Counted from the stretch's first letter, positions 1 to 7,585 are shown. The stretch: 64,000 nt of DNA from Alloacidobacterium sp035547425 (GCA_035547425.1 DASZUU010000052.1:1-64000); one strand, 5' to 3'. Made by a program: numbers and translations. The notes: generated by a model not told the origin, from the sequence alone.

Positions 1-363
1 GTGTTCGACCAGCCCGGCGACGATTTCTTCGGCCAGGCCGGGATCGAGATCCATACCCATCTGGGTGAGCTTGACGCTGACGTTGGCGTTAAGACGGCGG
101 CTCTGGATGGCATCGATCAGGCGATGATAGATATCGGCCGCATGACGGGCTTCTTCCGGCGTCGAGACGTTTTCGCCCAGGCTGTCGAGCGTAGAGGCGA
201 TGCCCAGGTTTTGCAGGGATTCGGCTGACCGCAGGACATCTTCGACTGTCATTCCGGCAACGAAACGGGAGGACATGCGACGACCTATCGTAGAGCGTTC
301 AAAAAAGCTTCTCAGGGATGAGTTGCGAGAGAGTGCAATAAAGGCAGAGCGAAGAATGGGCAT
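1..363 (-). CDS. Proline dehydrogenase, N-terminal part (cut by window edge)
   Basis: This enzyme oxidises proline to pyrroline-5-carboxylate with FAD, the first step of proline catabolism. Only the N-terminal ~121 residues lie in the window; the gene runs off the left edge. Recognisable family features are a basic, hydrophobic start (PILRSAFIALSRN), the segment SSRFVAGMTVEDVL, then GIASTLDSLGENVSTPEEA and NANVSVKLTQMGMDLD, which match the first strands of the PRODH TIM barrel of monofunctional enzymes. I chose the ATG at 363 because AAGGA lies 4 bases upstream; in-frame ATGs at 393 and 441 have no ribosome site. The partner enzyme, P5C dehydrogenase, starts at 63356 and is not adjacent. Family assignment is firm; the exact start is less so. 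Confidence 0.85.
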   Translation of the reverse strand, partial: MPILRSAFIALSRNSSLRSFFERSTIGRRMSSRFVAGMTVEDVLRSAESLQNLGIASTLDSLGENVSTPEEARHAADIYHRLIDAIQSRRLNANVSVKLTQMGMDLDPGLAEEIVAGLVEH

Positions 364-616
364 GAGTTCCTTGAAAATGGCCGAACTTTTCATTTTCGCA
401 CAGGTTCGCGCCGGAGCAGGGATGCTCGGGTTGTCCGCCATTGTGAAAATCTCATATGAATTTTTGCAACTCAGGTGACAATCCCGACGCTCGTCGCATC
501 CAAAGTTATAGATCAGGAAGGGCTGCGGAGATGAAACACTCTCATCTCCCCCACATAAAAAATCGAGAGTAGCACCTGAACGGCAGGACCGTTGCAGGCG
601 CAGTGGAGAAATCGTC

Positions 617-904
617 ATGGTGAGCAACTGCGCAAATCCTCAGTGTGCCAAGCCTCTACATTATCTTCGAGAGGGTAGGATTTTCGTATTTGAGGTGGAA
701 AGCCGCACAAAGGAAGGGGCCGATCATCCTTTTATTCATTGCCTCGAGCATTTCTGGTTATGTGGACAATGTTCGCAGCATTTCACAGTGGAATATGGGA
801 AAGACACTGGAATGAGGCTGGTTACCCGGCAGGAAATACCGCGCATACGGGTGGTTCGGGAAAACGCCCAGGAAGCACCGACACCTGCTGCTTTAGCTTC
901 GTAG
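617..904 (+). CDS. Small zinc-ribbon-like protein, unknown function
   Basis: A 95-residue protein with two cysteine pairs: C-x4-C near residues 5-10 (CANPQC) and CLEHFWLCGQC near residues 42-52, consistent with a zinc-binding knuckle. The rest is hydrophilic with an Ala/Pro tail. No enzymatic motif is visible. The ATG at 617 is preceded by GGAGAA at good spacing. A clear hairpin terminator follows at 927-948, so it is probably a single-gene unit upstream of perR. I do not recognise a named family; a nucleic-acid or protein-binding role is only a guess from the cysteine pattern. Confidence 0.7.
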   Translation: MVSNCANPQCAKPLHYLREGRIFVFEVESRTKEGADHPFIHCLEHFWLCGQCSQHFTVEYGKDTGMRLVTRQEIPRIRVVRENAQEAPTPAALAS

Positions 905-926
905 CCGGAAGATTCCGGATTATTCC

Positions 927-948
927 AAGCGCCTTTCGAGGCGCTTTT
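927..948 (+). terminator. Rho-independent terminator after the small zinc-ribbon gene
   Basis: AAGCGCC (927-933) and GGCGCTT (940-946) form a perfect 7-bp stem around TTTCGA, followed by a T-rich stretch. It separates the upstream gene from the perR promoter. Confidence 0.8.
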
Positions 949-962
949 ATTTTTGATAATTT

Positions 963-991
963 TTGACAAATAATAATTATTATTGTTTAAT
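963..991 (+). promoter_or_regulatory. Sigma-70-type promoter of perR
   Basis: TTGACA (963-968) and TTTAAT (986-991) are 17 bp apart, a near-consensus -35/-10 pair. The predicted transcription start, about 7 bases after the -10, falls on or just before the perR ATG at 999, so the message would have almost no leader. Confidence 0.65.
969..984. promoter_or_regulatory. Palindromic PerR/Fur-type operator in the promoter spacer
   Basis: AATAATAATTATTATT is a perfect 16-bp palindrome, rich in A/T like known Per and Fur boxes (ATAATnATTAT core). It lies exactly between the -35 and -10 hexamers of perR, so a bound repressor would block polymerase. A second, imperfect inverted repeat (ATTGTT/AACAAT, 982-997) overlaps the -10 and start region. 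Autoregulation by PerR is the likely meaning. Confidence 0.6.
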
Positions 992-998
992 AACAATA

Positions 999-1433
999 AT
1001 GAGTGCGCAGGAAATCAAGGAATTTCGCGAGCTGTGTGAGCGCGCCGGACTGGCGGCGACGCACCAGCGGCAAGTGATTTATGAAATCCTGAAAAATATG
1101 CACGGGCATCCGAGCCCGGAAGAAGTCTATGCGAGAGTGAAGCGCCGCATCCCGGCAATCTCGCTTGCGACGGTTTACAAAAATCTTCATCTATTTATTG
1201 AGAGCGGCGTTTTCCGCGAAGTGAGCCTGCATCACGGCACATTGCGGGTGGAAACGAATCATAAGCCGCATCATCACCTTGTCTGCACCTCCTGCAAAAC
1301 GATCGTCGATATCGATGCGGAGGATTTGGGGCTGGCCACGCAGTACGGCAAATTGCCCGGTGGATTTCTGGCGCAGCGTTTTGCCGTCGATGTGCTGGGG
1401 CTATGCGCTGATTGCCAGAAGAACTCTGATTAA
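999..1433 (+). CDS. perR: Fur-family peroxide-responsive repressor PerR
   Basis: A 144-residue Fur-family metalloregulator: winged-helix DNA-binding domain (1-83, with THQRQVIYEIL and SLATVYKNLHLF) and metal-binding dimerisation domain. With the ATG at 999 the residue numbers match what I recall of Bacillus subtilis PerR: H37, H91, H93 and D104 at the regulatory iron site and C96, C99, C136, C139 at the structural zinc site. D104 is the residue that tends to separate PerR from Fur. One deviation is E85 where PerR has D85. The gene precedes ahpC and ahpD, supporting peroxide sensing. There is no Shine-Dalgarno sequence; the promoter -10 lies 7 bases upstream, so the mRNA appears leaderless. 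An in-frame TTG at 963 is the promoter -35 and is unlikely to be a start. Confidence 0.88.
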   Translation: MSAQEIKEFRELCERAGLAATHQRQVIYEILKNMHGHPSPEEVYARVKRRIPAISLATVYKNLHLFIESGVFREVSLHHGTLRVETNHKPHHHLVCTSCKTIVDIDAEDLGLATQYGKLPGGFLAQRFAVDVLGLCADCQKNSD

Positions 1434-1488
1434 TTTCGATCATTTCATACCAACTTACTTACCAACTACTTACTTAAAGGAGTCATAC

Positions 1489-2025
1489 ATGTTAGGTATA
1501 GGCGAAAAATTTCCCGTCTTTTCCGTAACCGCAACTGTCAGCCGCGATAAGAACAACGCATTTGAAACGATCACGAACGAGAGCTATCCCGGCAAGTGGA
1601 AGGTCTACTTCTTCTGGCCCAAGGATTTCACTTTCGTTTGTCCGACGGAAATCGCCGCTTTCGGCAAGATCAACAATGAGTTTGCGGACCGCGATGCCCA
1701 GGTTCTTGGCGGCAGCATCGATTCCGAGTTCGTGCATCTTGCGTGGCGCAACAACCACGAAGATTTGAAGGACCTGCCGTTCCCGATGCTGGCCGATGTC
1801 AAGCGCGATCTGACCGAGCAACTCGGCATCCTTGACCCTGAAGCGGGCGTAGCGCAGCGCGCAACCTTCATCGTCGATCCGGAAGGCATTATTCGCTTTG
1901 TGTATGTGACGGACCTTTCTGTAGGCCGCAACCCGCAGGAAGTGCTGCGCGTGCTCGATGCGCTGCAGACCGATGAGCTTTGCCCCTGCAACTGGCAGAA
2001 GGGCGAAGAGACGCTCACCGTCTAA
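1489..2025 (+). CDS. ahpC: Alkyl hydroperoxide reductase AhpC (peroxiredoxin)
   Basis: A cytoplasmic 2-Cys peroxiredoxin of 178 residues that reduces hydrogen peroxide, organic peroxides and peroxynitrite. The peroxidatic cysteine is C51 in FTFVCPTE. The C-terminal motif ELCPCNW contains two cysteines (C165, C167), as in mycobacterial AhpC, which is recharged by AhpD rather than AhpF; the adjacent ahpD fits this. The ATG at 1489 has AAAGGAG 7 bases upstream. It follows perR by 55 bases; the gap holds imperfect direct repeats (ACCAACTTACTT then ACCAACTACTT, 1449-1471) and no clear terminator, so it is probably cotranscribed with or controlled by perR. Confidence 0.95.
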   Translation: MLGIGEKFPVFSVTATVSRDKNNAFETITNESYPGKWKVYFFWPKDFTFVCPTEIAAFGKINNEFADRDAQVLGGSIDSEFVHLAWRNNHEDLKDLPFPMLADVKRDLTEQLGILDPEAGVAQRATFIVDPEGIIRFVYVTDLSVGRNPQEVLRVLDALQTDELCPCNWQKGEETLTV

Positions 2026-2156
2026 GGATTGGCAAACAAATCTGAAGAGCGCGGCCTCTGGGAAGAATCGGTGAAGTTCTTCATCAGGGGCTGCGCTCCG
2101 TTCAGAATGATGGAATGGCTATTGCGCGCTGTTCCGTGGATGAGGAAGGAATTGTT

Positions 2157-2708
2157 ATGCAACTGGATCAATTGATTGACAGCCTGCCGGGGCATGCGAA
2201 GGATTTGAAGCTGAATTACTCCAGCCTGGTGCGCCAGAACACCGAGCTCACCAAGCAGCAGCTTTGGGGGACTGTGGTAGCGAGCGCGATTGCTACGCGG
2301 AATCCCGAATTGACCGCTGCTGCACTGGAAGAGGGCGCGAAGCAGCTTTCGGCACAGGAGTTCGATGCGGCGAAGGCGGCGGCTTCCGTGATGGGGATGA
2401 ATAATATTTACTATCGCTTTCTTCATCTCTCATCGAATGAAAAATATGGAACCATGCCGGCGCGTTTGCGCATGAACGTGATGCGGACGCATGGCGTCGA
2501 CCATAATGATTTCGAGCTGTGGTCGCTGGCAGTTTCTGCCATCAATGGCTGCGGCAAGTGTGTTGATTCGCACGAGAAGGTAGTTCGCGACAAGGGCATT
2601 ACCGAGGAAACGGTGCTCGCGGTTGTCCGCATTGCTTCGATTATTCACGCTATCGGCACGGTTCTCGATGCGGAGCGTGTTGCTCAGAGTGAAGCGGTTA
2701 CTGTTTAG
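2157..2708 (+). CDS. ahpD: Alkyl hydroperoxide reductase AhpD
   Basis: A 183-residue all-alpha disulfide reductase that passes electrons (via lipoyl proteins in mycobacteria) to AhpC. The active site is C132-G-K-C135 with H139 and E120, positions offset by two from Mycobacterium tuberculosis AhpD. The chosen ATG has AGGAAGGA upstream; an earlier in-frame ATG at 2115 lacks one. It lies 131 bases downstream of ahpC in the same direction and ends just before a strong hairpin shared with the convergent gene. Together with AhpC it forms an AhpF-independent peroxidase couple. Confidence 0.93.
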   Translation: MQLDQLIDSLPGHAKDLKLNYSSLVRQNTELTKQQLWGTVVASAIATRNPELTAAALEEGAKQLSAQEFDAAKAAASVMGMNNIYYRFLHLSSNEKYGTMPARLRMNVMRTHGVDHNDFELWSLAVSAINGCGKCVDSHEKVVRDKGITEETVLAVVRIASIIHAIGTVLDAERVAQSEAVTV

Positions 2709-2725
2709 CCATAATCGCTGAAGCG

Positions 2726-2754
2726 AAATGGAGACATGCAACGTGTCTCCATTT
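2726..2754. terminator. Bidirectional terminator between ahpD and the nucleotidyltransferase gene
   Basis: AAATGGAGACA (2726-2736) pairs perfectly over 11 bp with TGTCTCCATTT (2744-2754) around a 7-base loop. It has A-rich and T-rich flanks and lies between two convergent genes. Confidence 0.85.
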
Positions 2755-3875
2755 TATGCTCTGGGCGAGCGGTCGCAAAGAATCCGGATAGGGCGCACAG
2801 CATAATAAAGAACATCGAGAGATGGGGGCAGAGCAATGGCCGCACGATCTCTTTCATTGGGGCGCAAAAAAGCGGGTGACAGAAAGAGCTTTGTGCGATC
2901 GCGAAAGCTAAGCAATTTGATGTTGTAGGGAATGCTCCCTTCCGGAGGAGTCCCGGGTGCGGTAAAGAGAGTGCTCTCAATATGCTTCACGAGCCTGCCG
3001 GCAGTCGAGTCTGATGCGAAGCGTTTCAGCATTGTTCTCGGAACGATGGCCCCGCCGATGCGATGTGCCAGCAGCACACCCAGCGCAAGCGTTCTTTCCA
3101 GTCCTGTGCGCCTGCTTTCTTCTATTACCTTCATCCAGTCAAGATCGGGAACCGAAGCGATGAGCTGGGCAATATCGCATATCCAGAGCAGGCGCGACCA
3201 GATATGTTTGCATCCATGCATGCAGAGAGCCAGCAGGTTTATTTCAGGAGAAATAGAAGGAACGCGCGCTCCTGCCAGAGCGACGCTCGGATGATGCGGC
3301 CATACCCATTGCAAACCAAGATTGGTATGGAATCGTTGATATGCGAGGTCCAGTTTCCAGCGCAGCTCCACGATCATACCGTCAGATTGACGCTCAAAGC
3401 GGTATTCATGTCGATCAGGAATGGTTAGATCGAAGCCTCTTTCAAAAAGAATAGCGGATGCCCGCTTCAAATCACGTTCATTGATGATCAGATCGAGATC
3501 ACCGGCGGTGCGGGCTGCGAGGTCCTGGTAGATGGCAGCTGCGAGCACAACACCCTTGAAAGGCATCGCCGGAATCATTGCCTGATCAAAGAGATTGAGA
3601 ATGGCGAGTAGCTCCGCTGTATTGGCGAGACTGTGGAAGGTATTTCGCTGGTATGCCGCCTGCAGGCGTTCCCATACCAGAGGAGGAATAGCGGGAGCTA
3701 CATCGGCGAGGCGCAGATAGAGCAGCGGCAGGATGCGATGCTGTCGCGCGGCGCCCAGGAGCGAATCCCAATCTGAAGTTTGTTCGGCAAGCTGAAAGAG
3801 GAGGCTGGAGCCGGCAGAAAGAGGCTGTTGTATGACGGAGCGCAGCAGCAGGTCGGCTTTGTTGTCTACCGTCAT
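2754..3875 (-). CDS. NTP_transf_5-type nucleotidyltransferase
   Basis: A 373-residue member of the uncharacterised nucleotidyltransferase family (Pfam NTP_transf_5). The family core is visible: PFKGVVLA (residues 105-112), the acidic pair GDLDLII (125-131) and VELRW (169-173), which together build the nucleotide and metal site. A helical N-terminal part and a C-terminal region ending in basic residues flank it. It is divergently transcribed from the PqqD-Tat gene at 4093 and the HprK-like kinase at 4564; such nucleotidyltransferases recur with PqqD and HprK-related kinases in clusters annotated as the HPr-rel-A system. The substrate is unknown. The stop codon overlaps the terminator stem. Confidence 0.8.
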   Translation of the reverse strand: MTVDNKADLLLRSVIQQPLSAGSSLLFQLAEQTSDWDSLLGAARQHRILPLLYLRLADVAPAIPPLVWERLQAAYQRNTFHSLANTAELLAILNLFDQAMIPAMPFKGVVLAAAIYQDLAARTAGDLDLIINERDLKRASAILFERGFDLTIPDRHEYRFERQSDGMIVELRWKLDLAYQRFHTNLGLQWVWPHHPSVALAGARVPSISPEINLLALCMHGCKHIWSRLLWICDIAQLIASVPDLDWMKVIEESRRTGLERTLALGVLLAHRIGGAIVPRTMLKRFASDSTAGRLVKHIESTLFTAPGTPPEGSIPYNIKLLSFRDRTKLFLSPAFLRPNERDRAAIALPPSLDVLYYAVRPIRILCDRSPRA

Positions 3876-3957
3876 GATTCCCCCTGAGAGAACTTGCGCA
3901 GGCCGGGGAGAATTTGCCCACTTGTAAGGCTTAACACACCTGGGAACGGATGAAAAC

Positions 3958-3969
3958 GTAACCGGTTAC
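3958..3969. promoter_or_regulatory. GTAACCGGTTAC palindrome in the divergent spacer
   Basis: A perfect 12-bp palindrome lies in the 217-bp region between the two divergent genes of the PqqD/kinase cluster. A half-site, GGTTAC, recurs about 20 bp further on (3984-3989), i.e. two helical turns away. It could be an operator controlling both genes; no regulator gene sits beside it. Confidence 0.4.
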
Positions 3970-4092
3970 CAGAAAGTGGAGTAGGTTACTAAAGGACAAG
4001 GTACAAATGTGTATCGAGCGCGTACACTTCCGTCTACCAGCATTTCCAGAACGTCTCCCCCAGGCTGAGATTTTTTAAACGGAGAAGTGAGG

Positions 4093-4560
4093 ATGCAGGT
4101 AGAACGTACCAATTCCGATAGCCTGGTTGTACAAAAGCTCCCCGACGGTTCCCGCGTTATTGTCGATTCCAATCACGAAACAGTATTTGCATTAAATGCT
4201 ACCGCCGGCGCAGCCTGGGATGCCTGCCATGGTCCTACGACGCTTTCAGACGTCAAGGAAAGCATGCAGAAGTCTCTGAATGCATCAGTATCCGAAGAGC
4301 TGGCGGAAGCAGCCATTTTAGAATTGCAAACTCAAAAATTAGTAAAAACCTGCGGACCATCGCCGACACGGCGACAGTTCATTGGATCACTTGGCGCTCT
4401 TGCTCTTCCTCTTGTTGTTGCCCTTCCGGCATCGGAACAAAGGGCGTATGCGCAGCATGCGCGCTCCGCCCCTCCTTCGCATGGAACACAGCCTCCCCCA
4501 AGCAATGGCGGAGGAATCGGAGGATTTCTTGGCTGGTTGTTGGGCTTGCTGGGATTGTAA
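4093..4560 (+). CDS. PqqD-domain protein fused to an internal Tat-type signal and short hydrophobic tail
   Basis: A 155-residue protein in two parts. Residues 1-88 are a PqqD-like winged-helix domain (VIVDSNHETVFALNATAGAAW, GPTTLSDVKESMQ), the fold that binds leader peptides in RiPP pathways. Residues 92-120 look like a complete Tat signal peptide: TRRQFIG, a hydrophobic stretch GALALPLVVALP, and an AYA cleavage-like site at 118-120. What follows is 35 residues rich in Pro, Gly and His, ending in a hydrophobic tail (GGFLGWLLGLLGL). ATG 4093 has GGAG 8 bases upstream. The stop is 3 bases before the HprK-like gene, so the two are coupled. PqqD proteins are normally cytosolic and about 90 residues, so the embedded export signal is odd. 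The function of the tail is unknown. Confidence 0.75.
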   Translation: MQVERTNSDSLVVQKLPDGSRVIVDSNHETVFALNATAGAAWDACHGPTTLSDVKESMQKSLNASVSEELAEAAILELQTQKLVKTCGPSPTRRQFIGSLGALALPLVVALPASEQRAYAQHARSAPPSHGTQPPPSNGGGIGGFLGWLLGLLGL

Positions 4561-4563
4561 TCA

Positions 4564-5370
4564 TTGGCCGCGGCAACTCCAGCTTTGGAAGCACTGAGTC
4601 TCCATGCCTGTGCTTTCGGTTGCAGGATTCGGATAACGACCGACTGCGCCGAGATGCACGACATGCTGGAGCGCTATGTCTTTCCATGGCTGACGCGCGC
4701 GGAGAATTTGCATAACCAGGATGAAATCTCCATCCGCGTGGATCGCGTGGGGGATGGGGCTCGATTGCTGGCAGACGGTATAGCGGTGGCGTCTGCCGCT
4801 CGGGCCCCGGACATCATTCCCCACCTGATTCATGTGCTGGATGAATCTGTATTGAAGCAATTGACGGATCTGCGGGCGGTGCATGCGGGTGTCGTGTTAT
4901 GGCGCGGGCGGGCGCTGCTGTTGCCGGGCATGTCGCATGCAGGGAAGTCCTCGTTGGTGGCGGCCTTGTTGCAGCAGGGCGCTACTTATTTTTCTGACGA
5001 ATATGCGCTGATTGACGCAGAGGGCAAGGTGCATCCTTATGCCCGTCCTTTGATGGTGCGCGAGGATTGCCCGGAACAAGTGCCGGTCCTTGCCCGGGAA
5101 TATGGCGCCCAGATAGGGGACGCTCCCGCCGAGGTAGGGTGGATTTTATTTCTTCAATTCGAGCCTGCAGCAGGGTGGCAGATTGCTCGATTGAGCCAGG
5201 GCGAGGCGCTGTTGGGGTTGCTTCGCAATACGCCGCACATTTTGACCGAATCTCCGGACATGATCGATAAGTTTCAGAGAGCGATCGCGCGAGCTGGTTG
5301 CTATGCCGGAAAAAGAGCTGAGGCAGAGCAGGCTGCGGGAGAAATTTTGTCATGGATTGCGAACTCATGA
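4564..5370 (+). CDS. HprK-related serine kinase-like ATPase
   Basis: A 268-residue protein resembling the C-terminal kinase domain of HPr kinase. It has the P-loop GMSHAGKSSL (122-131) followed by YFSDEYALID (142-151), the acidic catalytic/metal site of HprK-like enzymes, and RAVHAGVVLWRGRALLLPG leading into the P-loop. No HPr or PTS gene is nearby. HprK-related kinases near PqqD genes are known from lasso-peptide phosphorylation loci and the so-called HPr-rel-A system. The start is most likely TTG 4564, directly after the PqqD-Tat stop; its ribosome site is weak, so translational coupling is likely. The phosphorylation target could be the tail of the upstream protein, but that is inference. 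Confidence 0.75.
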   Translation: MAAATPALEALSLHACAFGCRIRITTDCAEMHDMLERYVFPWLTRAENLHNQDEISIRVDRVGDGARLLADGIAVASAARAPDIIPHLIHVLDESVLKQLTDLRAVHAGVVLWRGRALLLPGMSHAGKSSLVAALLQQGATYFSDEYALIDAEGKVHPYARPLMVREDCPEQVPVLAREYGAQIGDAPAEVGWILFLQFEPAAGWQIARLSQGEALLGLLRNTPHILTESPDMIDKFQRAIARAGCYAGKRAEAEQAAGEILSWIANS

Positions 5371-5379
5371 CGATAGTGG

Positions 5380-5994
5380 CTAATGGGGCAGATAGGGCGA
5401 GGGCTTCAGACCATGAAGGCGAATGCGCATACAGCTTCGGGCTTCTTTCCAGTCGAGATCGAGCTTTTTCCTTATGCCGTATTCCGGCGGCCATTGTGCC
5501 GGATGCGTTGTCCACTGCAACTGCGGGTAATGACCAAGGATCAGAGAGGCGCGGGGAAGATGATAGGGAGAGCTGATCACTTCTGTCGTTTTCCAGCCGT
5601 TCGCTTCCATGATTTTGTCTGAGTAGTAGATGTTCTGGAGTGTGTCATGAGCCTGATTTTCCTCGATGACCGCTGAGGCGGGAACTCCATTGGCTTCGGC
5701 CAGCACTGCCATGGCATGGGCTTCGACAAACTGATTATGCGCTGCGGTGCCCGTCATGATGATATGACTGCTGACACCCTGCTTATATTCGCGCACCCCT
5801 TCCATGACACGTTCGCGCTGTTCCGGCGTAGGCGAGCCGTCGGATTTTGTAGGGCAGCCGAGGACGATCAGAGTATCCACGTGATTCAGGCCGGCATTCT
5901 GCCTGGGAGCAAAGAAATAAAAACCAAGAAGCACAGCCGGATAAAGCAGGCACAGAATTACGGCAAAAAGCAGAATGCGCAGCAGCATTTTCAT
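5380..5994 (-). CDS. YdcF/SanA-family (DUF218) envelope protein
   Basis: A protein of about 204 residues with one N-terminal membrane segment (LLRILLFAVILCLLYPAVLLGFY) and a DUF218 domain: DTLIVLGCP, ERVMEGVREYKQG, IIMTGTAAHNQFVEAHAM and SSPYHLPRAS. Relatives such as SanA, ElyC and YdcF are linked to envelope integrity and polysaccharide carriers, but their reaction is not settled. I used ATG 5994, which lies after the upstream stop at 6027; an ATG at 6054 would overlap that gene. It is the last gene of a minus-strand run M28 peptidase, iron-permease-like, YdcF, and its end converges with the kinase gene 9 bases away. Confidence 0.82.
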   Translation of the reverse strand: MKMLLRILLFAVILCLLYPAVLLGFYFFAPRQNAGLNHVDTLIVLGCPTKSDGSPTPEQRERVMEGVREYKQGVSSHIIMTGTAAHNQFVEAHAMAVLAEANGVPASAVIEENQAHDTLQNIYYSDKIMEANGWKTTEVISSPYHLPRASLILGHYPQLQWTTHPAQWPPEYGIRKKLDLDWKEARSCMRIRLHGLKPSPYLPH

Positions 5995-6026
5995 AGCGAT
6001 ATTCCGTAATAGAAGCGAATCAATGG

Positions 6027-6500
6027 TTATGCTCTTTCCTTGCGCCGCTCGCAAGCCTCTTTAATTTTTTCGTACTTCAGCTGCAACTCATCGAGCTCGA
6101 GATCGCTGAGTTTTTCAATGTCGATCATCTGGTCGCGGGCGTTATCGATGGCGCGGATCAGCTCATTGAGCTTCAGATTGATGGCGCGAGCGTCGCGGTT
6201 CTGCGTGTTCTGGATGAGAAAAACCATCAAAAACGTGACGATGGTCGTTCCTGTATTGATGACGAGTTGCCAGGTATCGGAATAGTGGAATAAGAAGCCG
6301 GTGGCGCCCCAGATAAGAATGGACGCTCCGGCGATGGCGAAGGCCCATTTGGAGCCCAGCCAGCCGGAGGCAAGAGCCGCGAAACGTCCGAAACGATCTG
6401 CTGAAATACGATTCCGAATTTCCGGTTCAAGGTTTGCATCTCTTCCAAGCGAAGATGAATTCTGGGATTTTGGCGTCATAAATGTCTCAGGGCTTTCCAT
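6027..6500 (-). CDS. Low-affinity iron permease-like membrane protein
   Basis: A 157-residue protein with two hydrophobic segments (WAFAIAGASILIWGATGFLF and WQLVINTGTTIVTFLMVFLIQNTQNRDARA, about residues 52-103) and a charged C-terminal helix (KLNELIRAI...LKYEKIKEACERRKERA). The signature FLIQNTQNRD-A--LKL-ELI is typical of the bacterial low-affinity iron permease family (fungal Fet4-like, Pfam Fe_perm). Transport activity of the bacterial members is unproven. The ATG at 6500 overlaps the end of the upstream peptidase gene by 14 bases, implying coupling. Confidence 0.8.
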   Translation of the reverse strand: MESPETFMTPKSQNSSSLGRDANLEPEIRNRISADRFGRFAALASGWLGSKWAFAIAGASILIWGATGFLFHYSDTWQLVINTGTTIVTFLMVFLIQNTQNRDARAINLKLNELIRAIDNARDQMIDIEKLSDLELDELQLKYEKIKEACERRKERA

Positions 6501-7488
6501 TCGGATTCCAGCTCGGTTTCCAGTTAGTGTTGGCGAGCCATTCGATAGGTTTTACCATCGACGAGATTACGGTCGTCATATAGGGAATATCGAGCTTGCC
6601 GACTTCATCGCTGGGCTGGTGATAATCCTTGTGCAGATTGAAGCTGGAGACGGTCTGCGCGACGATGCCTTTCTTTGCCAATGCATAGTTGTCGCTTCTC
6701 CGGAAGAACTGCTCTTTCGGATGCGGATCACCGGCCAGATGGGCGCCATGCTGCGCCAGCGTCGGGCCGAGATTGGAACGTTCCCAGCCTGTGAGCCAGA
6801 AATCGCCCGCGGGCACGGCTGGATCGGGCCGGCCAATCATTTCAAACTCAAGATTAGCGACGATGTGATCGAGCGGAACAGGTGGACGCTCCATAAAACA
6901 TCGGTTGCCGAAGCCGCCGATCTCTTCGCTTCCGAACAGGGCAAAGATGATTGTGCGCCTGGGGCGTTTTCCCTGGCTGAGAATGCGGGCTAGCTCGATG
7001 ACCGCAGTGGTGCCGGAGGCGTCGTCATCGGCTCCGTTATAGATGGTGTCGCCGTTGACGGCTGGGCCGATGCCGAGGTGGTCAAGGTGGGCCGTGAGCA
7101 GAATGGCATCCTGCTGCGTCTTTGAATCGGAACCACGAAGGATGGCGACAGCGTTCCAGGTTTCGGTGCGCGGCGTATCTTCGTACTTAGCGAGATGCTG
7201 CTTCAGGCGATCCGGCAAAGGATCGGGAAGGCGCGCCTTTTGGATAAAGGTGCCGTTATCGCCTGCCGGTTCGAGGCCGAAGCTCTCGAATTGCGAGGCA
7301 GCCCAGGTGGCGGCGATGTGCTCGTCGCGTGTGGCGCTGCCTCGGCCATGAAGGGCATCGGAGGCGAGAAAGTTCTCGTCTGCGCTGACGCAGGCATTGC
7401 AGAAGGAGGGATGACTGGCGGCAGCGGCGACGCGACAAAAGGGTGCGAGCAATGATATGACCAAGACAAGGCGGAAAATCGTGCGCAT
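6487..7488 (-). CDS. Secreted M28-family zinc aminopeptidase
   Basis: A 333-residue exported metallopeptidase. A signal peptide (RTIFRLVLVISLLAPFCRVAAAA) precedes the M28 domain. Two-zinc ligands are recognisable in order: LTAHLDHLG (His), NGADDDASGT (Asp), GSEEIGGFG (catalytic Glu plus ligand), and LHKDYHQPSDEVGKLD (final His). The PA-like insert seen in some M28 enzymes is missing. ATG 7488 was chosen because it begins the signal peptide; the reading frame is open much further upstream without features. No Shine-Dalgarno is visible, and TATACT lies 11 bases before the ATG, so a very short leader is possible. It heads the three-gene minus-strand unit. Confidence 0.88.
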   Translation of the reverse strand: MRTIFRLVLVISLLAPFCRVAAAASHPSFCNACVSADENFLASDALHGRGSATRDEHIAATWAASQFESFGLEPAGDNGTFIQKARLPDPLPDRLKQHLAKYEDTPRTETWNAVAILRGSDSKTQQDAILLTAHLDHLGIGPAVNGDTIYNGADDDASGTTAVIELARILSQGKRPRRTIIFALFGSEEIGGFGNRCFMERPPVPLDHIVANLEFEMIGRPDPAVPAGDFWLTGWERSNLGPTLAQHGAHLAGDPHPKEQFFRRSDNYALAKKGIVAQTVSSFNLHKDYHQPSDEVGKLDIPYMTTVISSMVKPIEWLANTNWKPSWNPNGKP

Positions 7489-7585
7489 AGTGTGAGCGCA
7501 GTATATCGAAAGTAAAAGAAGCAGCGCATTTCCGTGGAAACAAGGGCTTAACGATGGGGCATGAAAATCAAGAAGGTCTGGACGC

